Shown one piece after another: positions 55,341 to 63,236 of a stretch of DNA of 64,000 nucleotides. How positions within the stretch are numbered: the stretch's first letter is position 1; each line of letters opens with the position of its first letter. A program made the position numbers and the translations under genes. The notes below the pieces were generated by a model. That model saw only the letters and a list, made by a program, of their open reading frames with translations. It made no database searches and had not been told where the DNA came from. The DNA is taken from contig CANRPO010000001.1 of NCBI GenBank assembly GCA_947632515.1, positions 124,001-188,000 of the forward strand, in the 5' to 3' direction. The stretch comes from an uncultured Lachnospiraceae bacterium (GTDB lineage: Bacteria > Bacillota > Clostridia > Lachnospirales > Lachnospiraceae).

Positions 55341-55369
55341 GGAAACAACAATGGAGGAGATGCAAACAC

Positions 55370-55816
55370 ATGGGTTTGATGGAATACATACTTATCGGAA
55401 TAGGAATAGTTGCGGCGTTGTTCGCAGTTGGGAACCTTATTATTAGGGTGAGTGTGTATTACCGTCAGAGATTCAACATGAGTGTTTGGGCAGGAGTTTT
55501 TACGCTGGTGATAGCGGGCGTAATAGGTATATATGCTGTAATTCATTATGACAAACCTAACCTTCTTCTGATAGCCATTGCGGTAGTCATCGCAGTTTTA
55601 GTTGCTTTTCTTGATATTCGACATGCCGATATAAGAATGGGAATTGTAGCACTGTTATTTCAAATTGCAATGGCAGTATTGTTTGTTGTCCTATTACTTG
55701 TTTTAGTATTAAGATTTGTGTTTAATGCTGTTACTCATAGACGTAGACGAAATATACTTGCTCTAGTAGGCGGAGTTGAGGCGGTAAGATTATTTTTTAG
55801 TTTTTTTATTCCCTAA
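55370..55816 (+). CDS. Small polytopic membrane protein, last gene of the operon
   Basis: A 148-residue protein with four to five hydrophobic segments (near residues 4-24, 38-58, 62-82, 88-113 and 128-146) and a basic cluster HRRRR near the end. No family is recognised. The position behind a toxin gene would fit an immunity gene, but immunity to an HNH nuclease toxin is normally a soluble acidic protein, so this is doubtful. It could equally be a channel component. Start ATG 55370 has GGAGGA upstream. Confidence 0.65.
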   Translation: MGLMEYILIGIGIVAALFAVGNLIIRVSVYYRQRFNMSVWAGVFTLVIAGVIGIYAVIHYDKPNLLLIAIAVVIAVLVAFLDIRHADIRMGIVALLFQIAMAVLFVVLLLVLVLRFVFNAVTHRRRRNILALVGGVEAVRLFFSFFIP

Positions 55817-55899
55817 GATATAAAAGGTTGGCGAGTAAGTTCTATGCGATGCAACCGAAAAATAGTGCACTCCTTAGCGCTGACACAATCATGGTAGTT

Positions 55900-56040
55900 T
55901 CATTTACTATGGCAAGGCTCCTTCGGAGGTTTCTGACCCATGAAAGCAAGTAGTTGATTCCGGAACCGTTTCAGTTCATTGTGTTCTTTCTCCGCGGACT
56001 TATATGCAGCGCTGGACGCACGGCGGTCGGAGCATAAAGA
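55900..56040 (-). pseudogene. Possible C-terminal remnant of a mobile-element gene
   Basis: On the minus strand a frame reads AAYKSAEKEHNELKRFRNQL, then LAFMGQKPPKEP, ending TGA at 55900-55902. It resembles the charged tail of a relaxase or accessory mobilisation protein, but has no start and no recognisable domain. The rest of 55817-56047 shows nothing else. Confidence 0.3.
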
Positions 56041-56047
56041 AGGGGGA

Positions 56048-56512
56048 TTATTTTATCTCCCTCAAAACCTTTGCTCTCTCTGCATCACTGTGATTTTTCT
56101 TCAGTACTGCCATATATTCAAACAAATCTCGTCTTGTTGCGTCATCCAGTACATAAAAATCAGCGATCAGTTGATCTACAGTAGGCAGCTCGGTGTAGTC
56201 AAAATTTTTGATGATCTTTAAGGTGCGGTCGGAGAAGTAAGCCTTCTTTTCCATATTGATCATCAGCCGCTCTTTATCGGAGGGAAGTTTTGGCAGTGTT
56301 TCCATGTCCTCATAGGGATTGTCCTTGCAGATGGAATTGATAGGAATGTCGAGGATATTGGAAATACGCAGCGCTGTATCAAAGCGGATGGCGGCGTCAC
56401 GCTGGATAATAGAGTAAAGCGTGGTCGGTGCGATGCCTGTTTTTCTCGCCAGCTCTTTTATGGTCATGCCCTTCTCGTCCAACAGATTTTTCAGATTTTT
56501 TCCATATCCCAT
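56048..56512 (-). CDS. XRE-family helix-turn-helix regulator
   Basis: A 154-residue protein with an N-terminal XRE domain (LLDEKGMTIKELARKTGI, APTTLYSIIQR) and a helical C-terminal part (VDQLIADFYVLDDATRRDLF). Start ATG 56512 is preferred, with AAGGACGG upstream on this strand. It is divergent from the MobC-like gene across a gap with three similar dyads, which are candidate binding sites. Confidence 0.85.
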   Translation of the reverse strand: MGYGKNLKNLLDEKGMTIKELARKTGIAPTTLYSIIQRDAAIRFDTALRISNILDIPINSICKDNPYEDMETLPKLPSDKERLMINMEKKAYFSDRTLKIIKNFDYTELPTVDQLIADFYVLDDATRRDLFEYMAVLKKNHSDAERAKVLREIK

Positions 56513-56603
56513 TTCAATACCGTCCTTTCGGTTTTGTTCAGTATAACACAATCATCCAAAATACGCAAGACGTAAAAACTGTACAAAAACAATAAAAATA
56601 GTA

Positions 56604-56632
56604 TTGACAATACGAACGAACGATACTATTAT
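56604..56632 (+). promoter_or_regulatory. Sigma-A-type promoter toward mobC
   Basis: Perfect TTGACA (56604-56609), 17-bp spacer, TATTAT (56627-56632). The spacer has a repeated CGAA pattern. Confidence 0.7.
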
Positions 56633-56667
56633 GAGAATACAAATACGAAATGCGTACAGCAAGCACT

Positions 56668-56726
56668 GCCTGTGTCCGTACACAGGCATAAAAATCAAAG
56701 ATTTATATATATAAGGGACGTGTCCC
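56668..56726 (+). other. oriT-like hairpin pair upstream of mobC
   Basis: GCCTGTGTCCGTACACAGGC (56668-56687) forms a perfect 8-bp stem with a 4-base loop, and GGGACGTGTCCC (56715-56726) a second short stem followed by CCTAACCCCTAA. Inverted repeats next to a mobC gene are typical of transfer origins. No relaxase is present to confirm it. Confidence 0.35.
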
Positions 56727-56786
56727 CTAACCCCTAAATAAGATGTACGCAATTCGTATAGAGTCTGGAGAAAGGAGGGCAGCCAT

Positions 56787-57131
56787 ATGGAGAAGAATCG
56801 TTCAAGAAAGCACAAATTTACTCTGTATCTCAGCGATGACGAAAACTGCATTTTGGACGCAAAATATAAGATGTCAAATATGCGCAGTAAATCCACTTTT
56901 CTACGTCATATGATCGTCTATGGAGCGGTGTATGATGTCGATTATGCCTATCTTCGGGAATACAACTATCTGCTTGGGAAGATTGGCGGGAACTTGAACC
57001 AGATCGCGAAACGGATCAACGAAACGAGAAGCGTTTATCAGACAGATATGGATGCGGTAAAAGCAGAGATGGACAGGCTCTGGAAAGTGCAGATTTCCAT
57101 GCTGAAAAGGCAGCCTGTCATAGAACAGTAA
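56787..57131 (+). CDS. mobC: MobC-like relaxosome accessory protein
   Basis: A 114-residue protein: a basic N-terminal ribbon-type DNA-binding part (SRKHKFTLYLSDDENCIL), then the MobC-family signature GKIGGNLNQIAKRINET and a helical C-terminus. MobC proteins help the relaxase open oriT DNA. Start ATG has AAAGGAGGGCAGCC upstream. The relaxase gene that normally follows is absent; only small ORFs lie in 57132-57549, so the mobilisation module is broken. Confidence 0.88.
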   Translation: MEKNRSRKHKFTLYLSDDENCILDAKYKMSNMRSKSTFLRHMIVYGAVYDVDYAYLREYNYLLGKIGGNLNQIAKRINETRSVYQTDMDAVKAEMDRLWKVQISMLKRQPVIEQ

Positions 57132-57268
57132 ATGAACTTGAAAGCAATCAAATATCTGCCTTTGCAGGAAGGCGGATATGCTATGAAAATGCTACCGGCG
57201 GCAGCGGGCGGATCATGCCTTGAAGACACCGGAATCTTACAGCGAGAGTGCAGGAGGGAGATTATTAT

Positions 57269-57424
57269 GTGGAACAGAAGAAAGATACGAACTTACCTTC
57301 CAGCGCGGAAGCGGCGGACAGGGATGCTGATCTGCAAAAGTTTGCTGATTTTTTGTCGGAGATGATAGCGAGACATATATGTGAACTGGATATAGATTCT
57401 TTTTCATTACCGGATAAAAGATAA
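57269..57424 (+). CDS. Small ORF of unknown function (51 aa)
   Basis: GTG 57269 follows GGAGGG ten bases upstream and gives 51 codons to TAA 57422-57424. The product is acidic and helical (SAEAADRDADLQKFADFLSE). It overlaps a longer, basic frame from 57132 that looks non-coding. Between mobC and the YhcG-type gene (57132-57549) nothing else is convincing. Confidence 0.45.
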   Translation: MEQKKDTNLPSSAEAADRDADLQKFADFLSEMIARHICELDIDSFSLPDKR

Positions 57425-57549
57425 AAATTTCCATAGTGCGGTGTTGAATGCGTTAAAATAGCATGATACAATTAACATAATTTTTATGTCCAAACTTTAT
57501 ACTTAAATATATTCTTACTGTAAAGAAGAGAGCGGAAGGAGGCAGCAGA

Positions 57550-58626
57550 ATGGATAACAGAGAACATATGGGAAAGAATAAAGATGGAGTAATATTTCCT
57601 ATTGCTCCAAAGCTTTCCGAAATGGGTGACAGTTATTTGGAGTTTATAGAAAAAATCAAGATGGAAATTCAGAAGCAGAGAGTTTCTATTGTAATGAATG
57701 CCAGTGCCGGTATGATCTGCCTTTATTGGAATATTGGTAGGGATATTTTAGCAAAACAGGAAGAAGAAGGATGGGGAGCCAAAGTTATTGATCGTATGGC
57801 CAAAGATTTGAAAGAAGCGTTCCCTGATATGTCCGGATTTTCTCCAAGAAATATTAAGTATATGCGTAAATTTGCTCAGTGTTGGTCGGACTATGAAATT
57901 GTGCAACGGGTCGTTGCACAAATACCATGGCGCACAAATATATCATTAATGGACAAACTAAAAACGGAGGAAGAACGCATATGGTATGCTGGTAAAACGA
58001 TAGAAAATGGATGGAGTAAAGCGATTCTGGAGTTGCAGATTCAGAACAGATTGATGGAGCGTACCGGAAAGACGGTCAATAATTTTCCGGCTGCATTGCC
58101 GCCGCTTGATTCTGACATGGCAAATCAGGTTTTTAAAGATCCCTATCTGTTTGATTTTTTAGGTACGGATATGCCCAGACGCGAGGTGGAGATCGAGAGA
58201 CAGTTGACAGAGCATATTCAGAATTTCCTTTTGGAACTTGGTCAGGGCTTTGCTTTTGTGGGGCGGCAGGTCCACATGGAAGTCGGCGATCAGGATTTTT
58301 ATATTGATCTGCTGTTCTATCACTTAAAACTGCGCTGTTATGTGGTGATTGAACTGAAAGCCTGTGATTTTGAACCGGGTTTTATCGGCCAACTGAATAT
58401 GTATCAGAATGTGGTGGATGACATTTTACGCCACCCGGACGATAAGCCAACGATTGGGTTGCTTCTTGTCAAAGGAAAGAATAAGACCGTTGTGGAGTAT
58501 TCTCTTGCGGGGTATCAAAATCCCATAGGCGTAGCAGAGTGGAAAAACCAGATTGCCCAGGCTCTGCCTGAAGAATTAAAGAGCAGTTTGCCGTCTATCG
58601 AGGAGATAGAGAAAGAGCTGGAATAG
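57550..58626 (+). CDS. YhcG/DUF1016-family PD-(D/E)XK nuclease
   Basis: A 358-residue protein. The N-terminal DUF1016 helical domain (LYWNIGRDILAKQEEEGWGA, GFSPRNIKYMRKFAQCW, VAQIPWRTNISLMDK) is followed by a PD-(D/E)XK nuclease domain with DFYIDLLFYH and VVIELKACDFEPGFIGQLNMY (Asp, then Glu-x-Lys). Family members are often near mobile elements and restriction genes. Start ATG has GGAAGGAGGCAGCAGA upstream. Its coding sequence contains an exact 10-3-10 inverted repeat. The serine recombinase follows 54 bp downstream. Confidence 0.92.
   Translation: MDNREHMGKNKDGVIFPIAPKLSEMGDSYLEFIEKIKMEIQKQRVSIVMNASAGMICLYWNIGRDILAKQEEEGWGAKVIDRMAKDLKEAFPDMSGFSPRNIKYMRKFAQCWSDYEIVQRVVAQIPWRTNISLMDKLKTEEERIWYAGKTIENGWSKAILELQIQNRLMERTGKTVNNFPAALPPLDSDMANQVFKDPYLFDFLGTDMPRREVEIERQLTEHIQNFLLELGQGFAFVGRQVHMEVGDQDFYIDLLFYHLKLRCYVVIELKACDFEPGFIGQLNMYQNVVDDILRHPDDKPTIGLLLVKGKNKTVVEYSLAGYQNPIGVAEWKNQIAQALPEELKSSLPSIEEIEKELE
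57899..57921. repeat. 10-3-10 inverted repeat inside the YhcG-family gene; decamer recurs before the recombinase
   Basis: TTGTGCAACG (57899-57908), loop GGT, CGTTGCACAA (57912-57921) is a perfect inverted repeat in frame within the gene. The right arm decamer occurs again at 58657-58666, just upstream of the recombinase start. Confidence 0.85.
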
Positions 58627-58680
58627 GTGAAGAGATTGTGGTAAAAGTGCCACGACCGTTGCACAATTGGAGAGGGCAGG

Positions 58681-60363
58681 ATGCGTAAAGAAAAAGTCAA
58701 AGTCTATACCTACACGCGGGTATCTACCGCCATGCAGATCGACGGCTATTCACTGGATGCCCAGAAAGCCAGAATGAAAGCCTTTGCCGAATATAACGAT
58801 TATGAGATCGCCGGTGAATATGAAGATGCGGGAAAATCCGGAAAATCCATCGAGGGCAGAGCGGGGTTTGCCCGTATGATGGAAGATATCAAGTCGGGAA
58901 AGGATGGAGTATCCTTTGTCCTTGTGTTCAAATTGTCCCGTTTTGGAAGGAATGCGGCGGATGTGCTTTCAACTTTGCAGACGATGCAGGACTATGGCGT
59001 CAACCTGATCTGCGTAGAGGATGGGATCGATTCTTCCAAGGATGCCGGGAAGCTGATGATTTCTGTCTTATCTGCCGTTGCGGAGATCGAACGTGAAAAT
59101 ATCCGCGTCCAGACGATGGAGGGGCGCATCCAGAAAGCGCGTGAGGGAAAGTGGAACGGCGGATTTGCGCCTTACGGTTATCAGCTTACAGACGGAAAAC
59201 TACAGATCAATGAGGAGGAAGCGGAAGCGATCCGGGTGATCTATGGGCAGTATACGGCAACGGATATGGGCGCTAACGGGATCGCAAAATATCTGGAGAA
59301 CCATGGGATCCATAAGATACAGAGACAGAACGGGAAAAATCCCCTGTTTGACGCCCATCTTATCCGTCTGATACTCAAAAATCCGGTGTACTGCGGCAAG
59401 ATTGCTTACGGCAGGAGAAAGACTGAGAAAGTCCACGGCACCAGAAACGATTACCATCTTGTGGAGCAGGATCATTACATACTGGTGGACGGATTGCATG
59501 AGCCGATCGTTTCGGAGGAAGTATGGCAGGCGGCACAGGTGAAGTTGATCGCCCAGGCGAAGAAGTATGAGCATGTAAACCGCGGCAGAGATGAGCATAC
59601 CCATCTGCTTTCCGGTATTGTGAAATGCCCTGTCTGCGGCGCGGGTATGTATGGCAACAAGAGCATCAAGCGTAAGAAAGACGGAACGAAATACAAAGAT
59701 TTTTATTATTATGGCTGCAAGCACCGTACCATGACACGCGGACACAAGTGTGACTATAAGCGGCAGATTAGAGAAGAACTTCTGGACGATGCGGTGGCGG
59801 AGGTTATCGTAAAACTGGTGAGCAACCCAAGATTTGCGGATATGATGCGGCAGAAGATCAACAGGAAAGTGGATACATCTGCCATAGAGCAGGAGATAGC
59901 AAACTATGAGAAGCAGCTCCGGCAGAGCCATTCCGTCAAGGCAAAGATCATGGAAGAGATCGATTCCCTTGATCCTGACGACAGACATTATATCCGGCGC
60001 AAGGCAGACCTCGATGACAGGCTTTATCGGATGTATGATAAGATAGAGGAAACGGAGAATCTGCTTATTGGGGCGAGAGCAAAAAAGACGGCAATCGAAG
60101 CGGAGAAGATCACCGGCGACAACATCTATAAGGTGCTGATCTATTTTGACAGGCTCTACAAAGTAATGAATGATGTAGAGAAACGGCAGCTTATGGAGTC
60201 GCTGGTTTCGGAGATACAGATTTTTGAGGACAGACAGCCAAACGGTCAATGGCTGAAATCCATAAAATTCAGGCTTCCCATTATCGAGGAAGATATGGAA
60301 GTGAGTTTGGATGATGATGAGCATGTGGAAACGGTCATGTTGATGTCACGAATCAAGGATTAA
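58681..60363 (+). CDS. Large serine recombinase
   Basis: A 560-residue site-specific recombinase. The N-terminal resolvase domain has the nucleophile Ser15 in YTRVSTAMQ, then GKSIEGRAGFARMM and VFKLSRFGRNAADVL with its catalytic arginines. A recombinase domain (GGFAPYGYQL onward), a zinc ribbon (CPVCGAGMYG, later CKH and CDY) and a coiled coil (about 400-475) follow. All parts are intact, so it should be able to move an element. Start ATG has GGAGAGGGCAGG upstream. It is the only complete integration enzyme in the window. Confidence 0.95.
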   Translation: MRKEKVKVYTYTRVSTAMQIDGYSLDAQKARMKAFAEYNDYEIAGEYEDAGKSGKSIEGRAGFARMMEDIKSGKDGVSFVLVFKLSRFGRNAADVLSTLQTMQDYGVNLICVEDGIDSSKDAGKLMISVLSAVAEIERENIRVQTMEGRIQKAREGKWNGGFAPYGYQLTDGKLQINEEEAEAIRVIYGQYTATDMGANGIAKYLENHGIHKIQRQNGKNPLFDAHLIRLILKNPVYCGKIAYGRRKTEKVHGTRNDYHLVEQDHYILVDGLHEPIVSEEVWQAAQVKLIAQAKKYEHVNRGRDEHTHLLSGIVKCPVCGAGMYGNKSIKRKKDGTKYKDFYYYGCKHRTMTRGHKCDYKRQIREELLDDAVAEVIVKLVSNPRFADMMRQKINRKVDTSAIEQEIANYEKQLRQSHSVKAKIMEEIDSLDPDDRHYIRRKADLDDRLYRMYDKIEETENLLIGARAKKTAIEAEKITGDNIYKVLIYFDRLYKVMNDVEKRQLMESLVSEIQIFEDRQPNGQWLKSIKFRLPIIEEDMEVSLDDDEHVETVMLMSRIKD

Positions 60364-60424
60364 AAGTACATAAAATGCCTTAAAAACAAGGGATTCCGAT
60401 GCCACCACTGGTTTTTCGGGGTGT

Positions 60425-60501
60425 GTAACAAGACAAATACTTTTTGCCCTTGGCGTAACAAGGCAACTACTGTTTTTTGGGATTTCGGAGGGTGTAACAA
60501 G
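60425..60501. repeat. Three short GTAACAAG repeats downstream of the recombinase
   Basis: GTAACAAGACAA (60425), GTAACAAGGCAA (60455) and GTAACAAGGGAA (60494) are spaced 30 and 39 bp apart in the gap 60364-60616. They may be recombinase or regulator binding sites, or chance. Confidence 0.45.
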
Positions 60502-60541
60502 GGAACTGTTGTCAATATAAGATGCGGGTGAAATGCTATAT

Positions 60542-60574
60542 ATATGTTGCAAAAAAGACTGCAATATGTTGTAA
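60542..60574 (+). promoter_or_regulatory. Paired direct repeats before the restriction-modification regulator
   Basis: ATATGTTGCAA (60542-60552) and ATATGTTGTAA (60564-60574) are 22 bp apart, two helical turns, 43 bp upstream of the HTH gene. This arrangement suits binding by a small dimeric XRE protein at its own promoter. Confidence 0.45.
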
Positions 60575-60616
60575 TATAAAAGTAGATTTCTGACTTGAAT
60601 TCAGGTGAGGTAAAAG

Positions 60617-60826
60617 ATGAGTTTTGCAGAAGATATAAAGAAGATACGCCGAAAAGCATTTTTGACTCAGGAGGACTTCGCTAAAGAAATTGGAGTGTCC
60701 TTTGCTACCGTTAATAGGTGGGAAACTGGGAAAGCAAGGCCGAATTTGAAGACAATGAAATTAATCGATGACTACTGTAAAAAGAATGAGATTGATTTCG
60801 ATATTAGCGAAGAAATTACAGATTGA
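60617..60826 (+). CDS. Small XRE-type regulator of the restriction-modification locus
   Basis: A 69-residue XRE domain protein (KKIRRKAFLTQEDFAKEIGV, FATVNRWETGKARPN). Size and position before two methyltransferase genes resemble controller (C) proteins that delay restriction until DNA is methylated, though sequence alone cannot prove that role. Start ATG has AGGTGAGG six bases upstream. The first methyltransferase starts 20 bp after its stop. Confidence 0.8.
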   Translation: MSFAEDIKKIRRKAFLTQEDFAKEIGVSFATVNRWETGKARPNLKTMKLIDDYCKKNEIDFDISEEITD

Positions 60827-60845
60827 TAATTAAGGACGTGGATGC

Positions 60846-61943
60846 ATGAAGCATATATTAACTTGTGTTGATCTTTTCTGTGGTGCAGGCGGATTATCAA
60901 AAGGATTTTTTGATGCCGGGTACGATGTGGTTTTGGGCGTGGACTATGATGATGCCGCATTAGAGACTTTTAGGAATAATCACGGACATACAACAGCAAT
61001 GAAACTTGATTTATACAATCATGAAAATCTTGACCAGATTGTTAAATTTTTGGATGAGAAAGGCCATCATGATATAGATGTGCTTGTTGGTGGCCCGCCA
61101 TGCCAGGGTTTCTCTTATGCTGGAAAAATGGATATCAATGATAAACGAAACTTTCTTTATCTTGCTATGGTTAAATTGACTGAACGACTCAAACCAAAGG
61201 CTGTTCTTTTGGAAAACGTGTTAGCTATGATTGAGGCGAATGGTGGGGTTGGTGCGAAACGTGTAATTGAGGATTTTAAGGCAATAGGTTACAACATGAC
61301 ACCAAAGGTGTTATTCGCTCCCGATTATGGCGTTCCACAGGTTAGAAGAAGAGTGTTTTTTGTAGGCATATGGAATTCTGTGGATCCATTTGAATTTCCG
61401 CTTCCAATGGTTCAGCCGGAGGATTATGTAACATGTGAACAGGCAATAAGTGATTTACCAAGCTTACAGACGGAGGATGGTTTAATTATACGGGGTGAAA
61501 AGATTCAAGAATATATGACATCACCTACATCTGCTTATCAAGAAAGGATGAGGAAGAATTCCACAAAAGTTTTCAATCACATGGGTAGCATCCCGATTGA
61601 GAAGACACGAAAAATGATTGCTCTTGTTCCGGAGGGAAAAAACTACCTTGCCCTTCCTGACGAGTATAGAGTCATATACAAATATCACGAAGCGCTGACA
61701 AGATACCACAGTAAAAAACCTTCCCTAACAATAAACACAGGGCATCGTTCGCATTTTCATTACAAGTGGAATCGTATTCCCACGGTAAGAGAGAGCGCAA
61801 GATTACAGAGTTTCCCGGATGATTTCATCTTTTTTGGAAATCAGTCCGATCAATTTAAACAAGTCGGAAATGCAGTTCCTCCAATGCTGAGTCAGGCAAT
61901 TGCAGAACAAATAAAAAAGTATATTACGGAAACAGAGGAATAA
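60846..61943 (+). CDS. DNA (cytosine-5-)-methyltransferase 1
   Basis: A 365-residue m5C methyltransferase. Motif I is VDLFCGAGGLSKGF, motif IV GGPPCQGFSYAG with catalytic Cys86, motif VI LLENV, motif VIII VRRRVFFVG, motif IX PSLTINTGHRSHF and motif X VGNAVPPML. All are intact. It transfers methyl from SAM to C5 of cytosine at a specific site. Only 3 bp separate it from a second, different methyltransferase, which suggests an asymmetric recognition site methylated by one enzyme per strand. Confidence 0.95.
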   Translation: MKHILTCVDLFCGAGGLSKGFFDAGYDVVLGVDYDDAALETFRNNHGHTTAMKLDLYNHENLDQIVKFLDEKGHHDIDVLVGGPPCQGFSYAGKMDINDKRNFLYLAMVKLTERLKPKAVLLENVLAMIEANGGVGAKRVIEDFKAIGYNMTPKVLFAPDYGVPQVRRRVFFVGIWNSVDPFEFPLPMVQPEDYVTCEQAISDLPSLQTEDGLIIRGEKIQEYMTSPTSAYQERMRKNSTKVFNHMGSIPIEKTRKMIALVPEGKNYLALPDEYRVIYKYHEALTRYHSKKPSLTINTGHRSHFHYKWNRIPTVRESARLQSFPDDFIFFGNQSDQFKQVGNAVPPMLSQAIAEQIKKYITETEE

Positions 61944-61946
61944 AGC

Positions 61947-63236
61947 ATGCCTTATAAGATGATAGATTTATTCGCCGGATGCGGTGGCCTTGAAGATGGC
62001 TTTTTGCAAAGCGGAAGGTTTGAAGATATTGCTGCGGTTGAATGGCTGCAGCCACAAGTAAAAACATTAATCCACCGTTTGAAAAACAGATGGAATATTT
62101 CAGACGCTGAAGACAGGGTTATGTGCTTTGACATACAGAAGGAAGAAGAGTTGTTTAATGGATGGGATGATGATTCTGTCTCCCCTTCAAGAGAACTACT
62201 GCCTAACGGGAAGGAAAGCAGATATAAAACGGGTCCTTATGGAAAGGGTTTAGGCTTAGATTACTTTGTAAAAAAAGCTGGAGGCATAGACATAATAATC
62301 GGTGGTCCTCCTTGCCAAGCTTATTCTGTTGCTGGAAGGGTGCGTGATGAAAATGGCATGCGCGATGATTATCGGAATTATTTGTTCGAACATTACTTAA
62401 ATGTTGTGAATAGGTATAAACCGTTAGTATTTATTTTTGAAAATGTACCAGGTATGTTGAGTGCCATGCCGGACGGTACTTCAATAACATATTTGATAGA
62501 AAAGGGTTTTGAAAGTATCGGATATGAAATAATCGATGACTTAAAAAAGTATGCAAAAATTGATGCCAGCGAATATGGTGTTCCGCAAAACAGAGAAAGA
62601 TTAATCATTTTAGGGATTCGTAAAGATGTTTGTTCCAATCCCCAGGAACTACTAAAGGATTTTTATGTAAATATACTTCCGTCTTATAAGGTGGAACGAA
62701 AAAAGACTGTGGAAGAGGCGATTGGCGATTTGCCTGCTTTGTATCCGATAATAAATGAAAATTCTTCTCCAAGGAGAATCGGATACACAAAGGCAGACAG
62801 TAACATATCATGTCACAAGGCAAGGCATCACAGCTTACGTGATGTTGAAATATATGGCATGTTAGCAGAGGATATAGTCTCTGGAAGAAATGAGTACATT
62901 GACAGTAAAAGCCTTAGTAATCTTTACGAAGAACGTGTGGGCGCAAAGTCACCGATACACAGATATCATGTCTTGCGTAAAGATGAACCGAGTACAACTA
63001 TTATTTCTCATCTTGATCGTGATGGCAACAGATTTATACACTATGATCCAAAGCAATGCAGAGACATTACTCCCAGGGAGGCGGCAAGGATTCAGTCATT
63101 TGATGATGACTTTGAGTTTATAGGAAATCAAACAGACACATATATAATGATTGGAAATGCGGTGCCTCCGGTTTTGGCCAAATGCGTTGCATATGCTGTT
63201 TCGGTGGTACTGGATAGATTAACGGGTGCATTATAA
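61947..63236 (+). CDS. DNA (cytosine-5-)-methyltransferase 2
   Basis: A 429-residue m5C methyltransferase, distinct from its neighbour. Motif I IDLFAGCGGLEDGF, motif IV GGPPCQAYSVAG with catalytic Cys123, motif VI FENVPGML, motif VIII QNRERLIILGI, a target-recognition region around residues 245-340, and motif X IGNAVPPVL. Motif I has ACxG order GCGG rather than GAGG but the fold is clear. The stop overlaps the start of the McrB-like gene by one base. Confidence 0.94.
   Translation: MPYKMIDLFAGCGGLEDGFLQSGRFEDIAAVEWLQPQVKTLIHRLKNRWNISDAEDRVMCFDIQKEEELFNGWDDDSVSPSRELLPNGKESRYKTGPYGKGLGLDYFVKKAGGIDIIIGGPPCQAYSVAGRVRDENGMRDDYRNYLFEHYLNVVNRYKPLVFIFENVPGMLSAMPDGTSITYLIEKGFESIGYEIIDDLKKYAKIDASEYGVPQNRERLIILGIRKDVCSNPQELLKDFYVNILPSYKVERKKTVEEAIGDLPALYPIINENSSPRRIGYTKADSNISCHKARHHSLRDVEIYGMLAEDIVSGRNEYIDSKSLSNLYEERVGAKSPIHRYHVLRKDEPSTTIISHLDRDGNRFIHYDPKQCRDITPREAARIQSFDDDFEFIGNQTDTYIMIGNAVPPVLAKCVAYAVSVVLDRLTGAL

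Larger units (their letters stand above)
38045..55816 (+). other. Sixteen-gene operon: phospho-regulated, type-VII-like toxin system (proposed)
   Basis: All genes are on one strand with gaps of at most about 60 bp and many 1-14 bp overlaps, so one transcript is likely. Modules in order: unknown membrane and soluble proteins (3), FHA, radical-SAM activase, ClpB-like AAA+, PP2C, Ser/Thr kinase, two membrane proteins, WXG100-like protein, FtsK/EssC-like ATPase, two more small helical proteins, HNH toxin, membrane protein. Base composition is AT-richer than the flanking core genes. Function as a unit is inferred from gene families. Confidence 0.7.
56562..56758. promoter_or_regulatory. Three TACG-N5-CGTA operator-like dyads
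   Basis: TACGCAAGACGTA (56562-56574), TACGAAATGCGTA (56644-56656) and TACGCAATTCGTA (56746-56758) share the same inverted halves and 5-bp spacing. They flank the promoter at 56604-56632 on both sides. Binding by the adjacent XRE protein is inferred. Confidence 0.55.

Noticed and set aside
38045-55816. Large operon considered as a conjugative transfer system
   Set aside because: An FtsK-like ATPase is present, but no relaxase, VirB4-like ATPase, VirB6-type channel or lytic transglycosylase was found; WXG100-like proteins and the toxin fit secretion better.
57132-57365. 77-codon frame after mobC
   Set aside because: Basic, low-quality product without ribosome-binding site or family; overlaps a better small frame at 57269.
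59200-60324. 374-codon minus-strand frame over the serine recombinase
   Set aside because: Antisense of the intact recombinase and zinc ribbon.
60425-60501. GTAACAAG repeats considered as a CRISPR array
   Set aside because: Only eight shared bases, unequal spacing and no cas genes.
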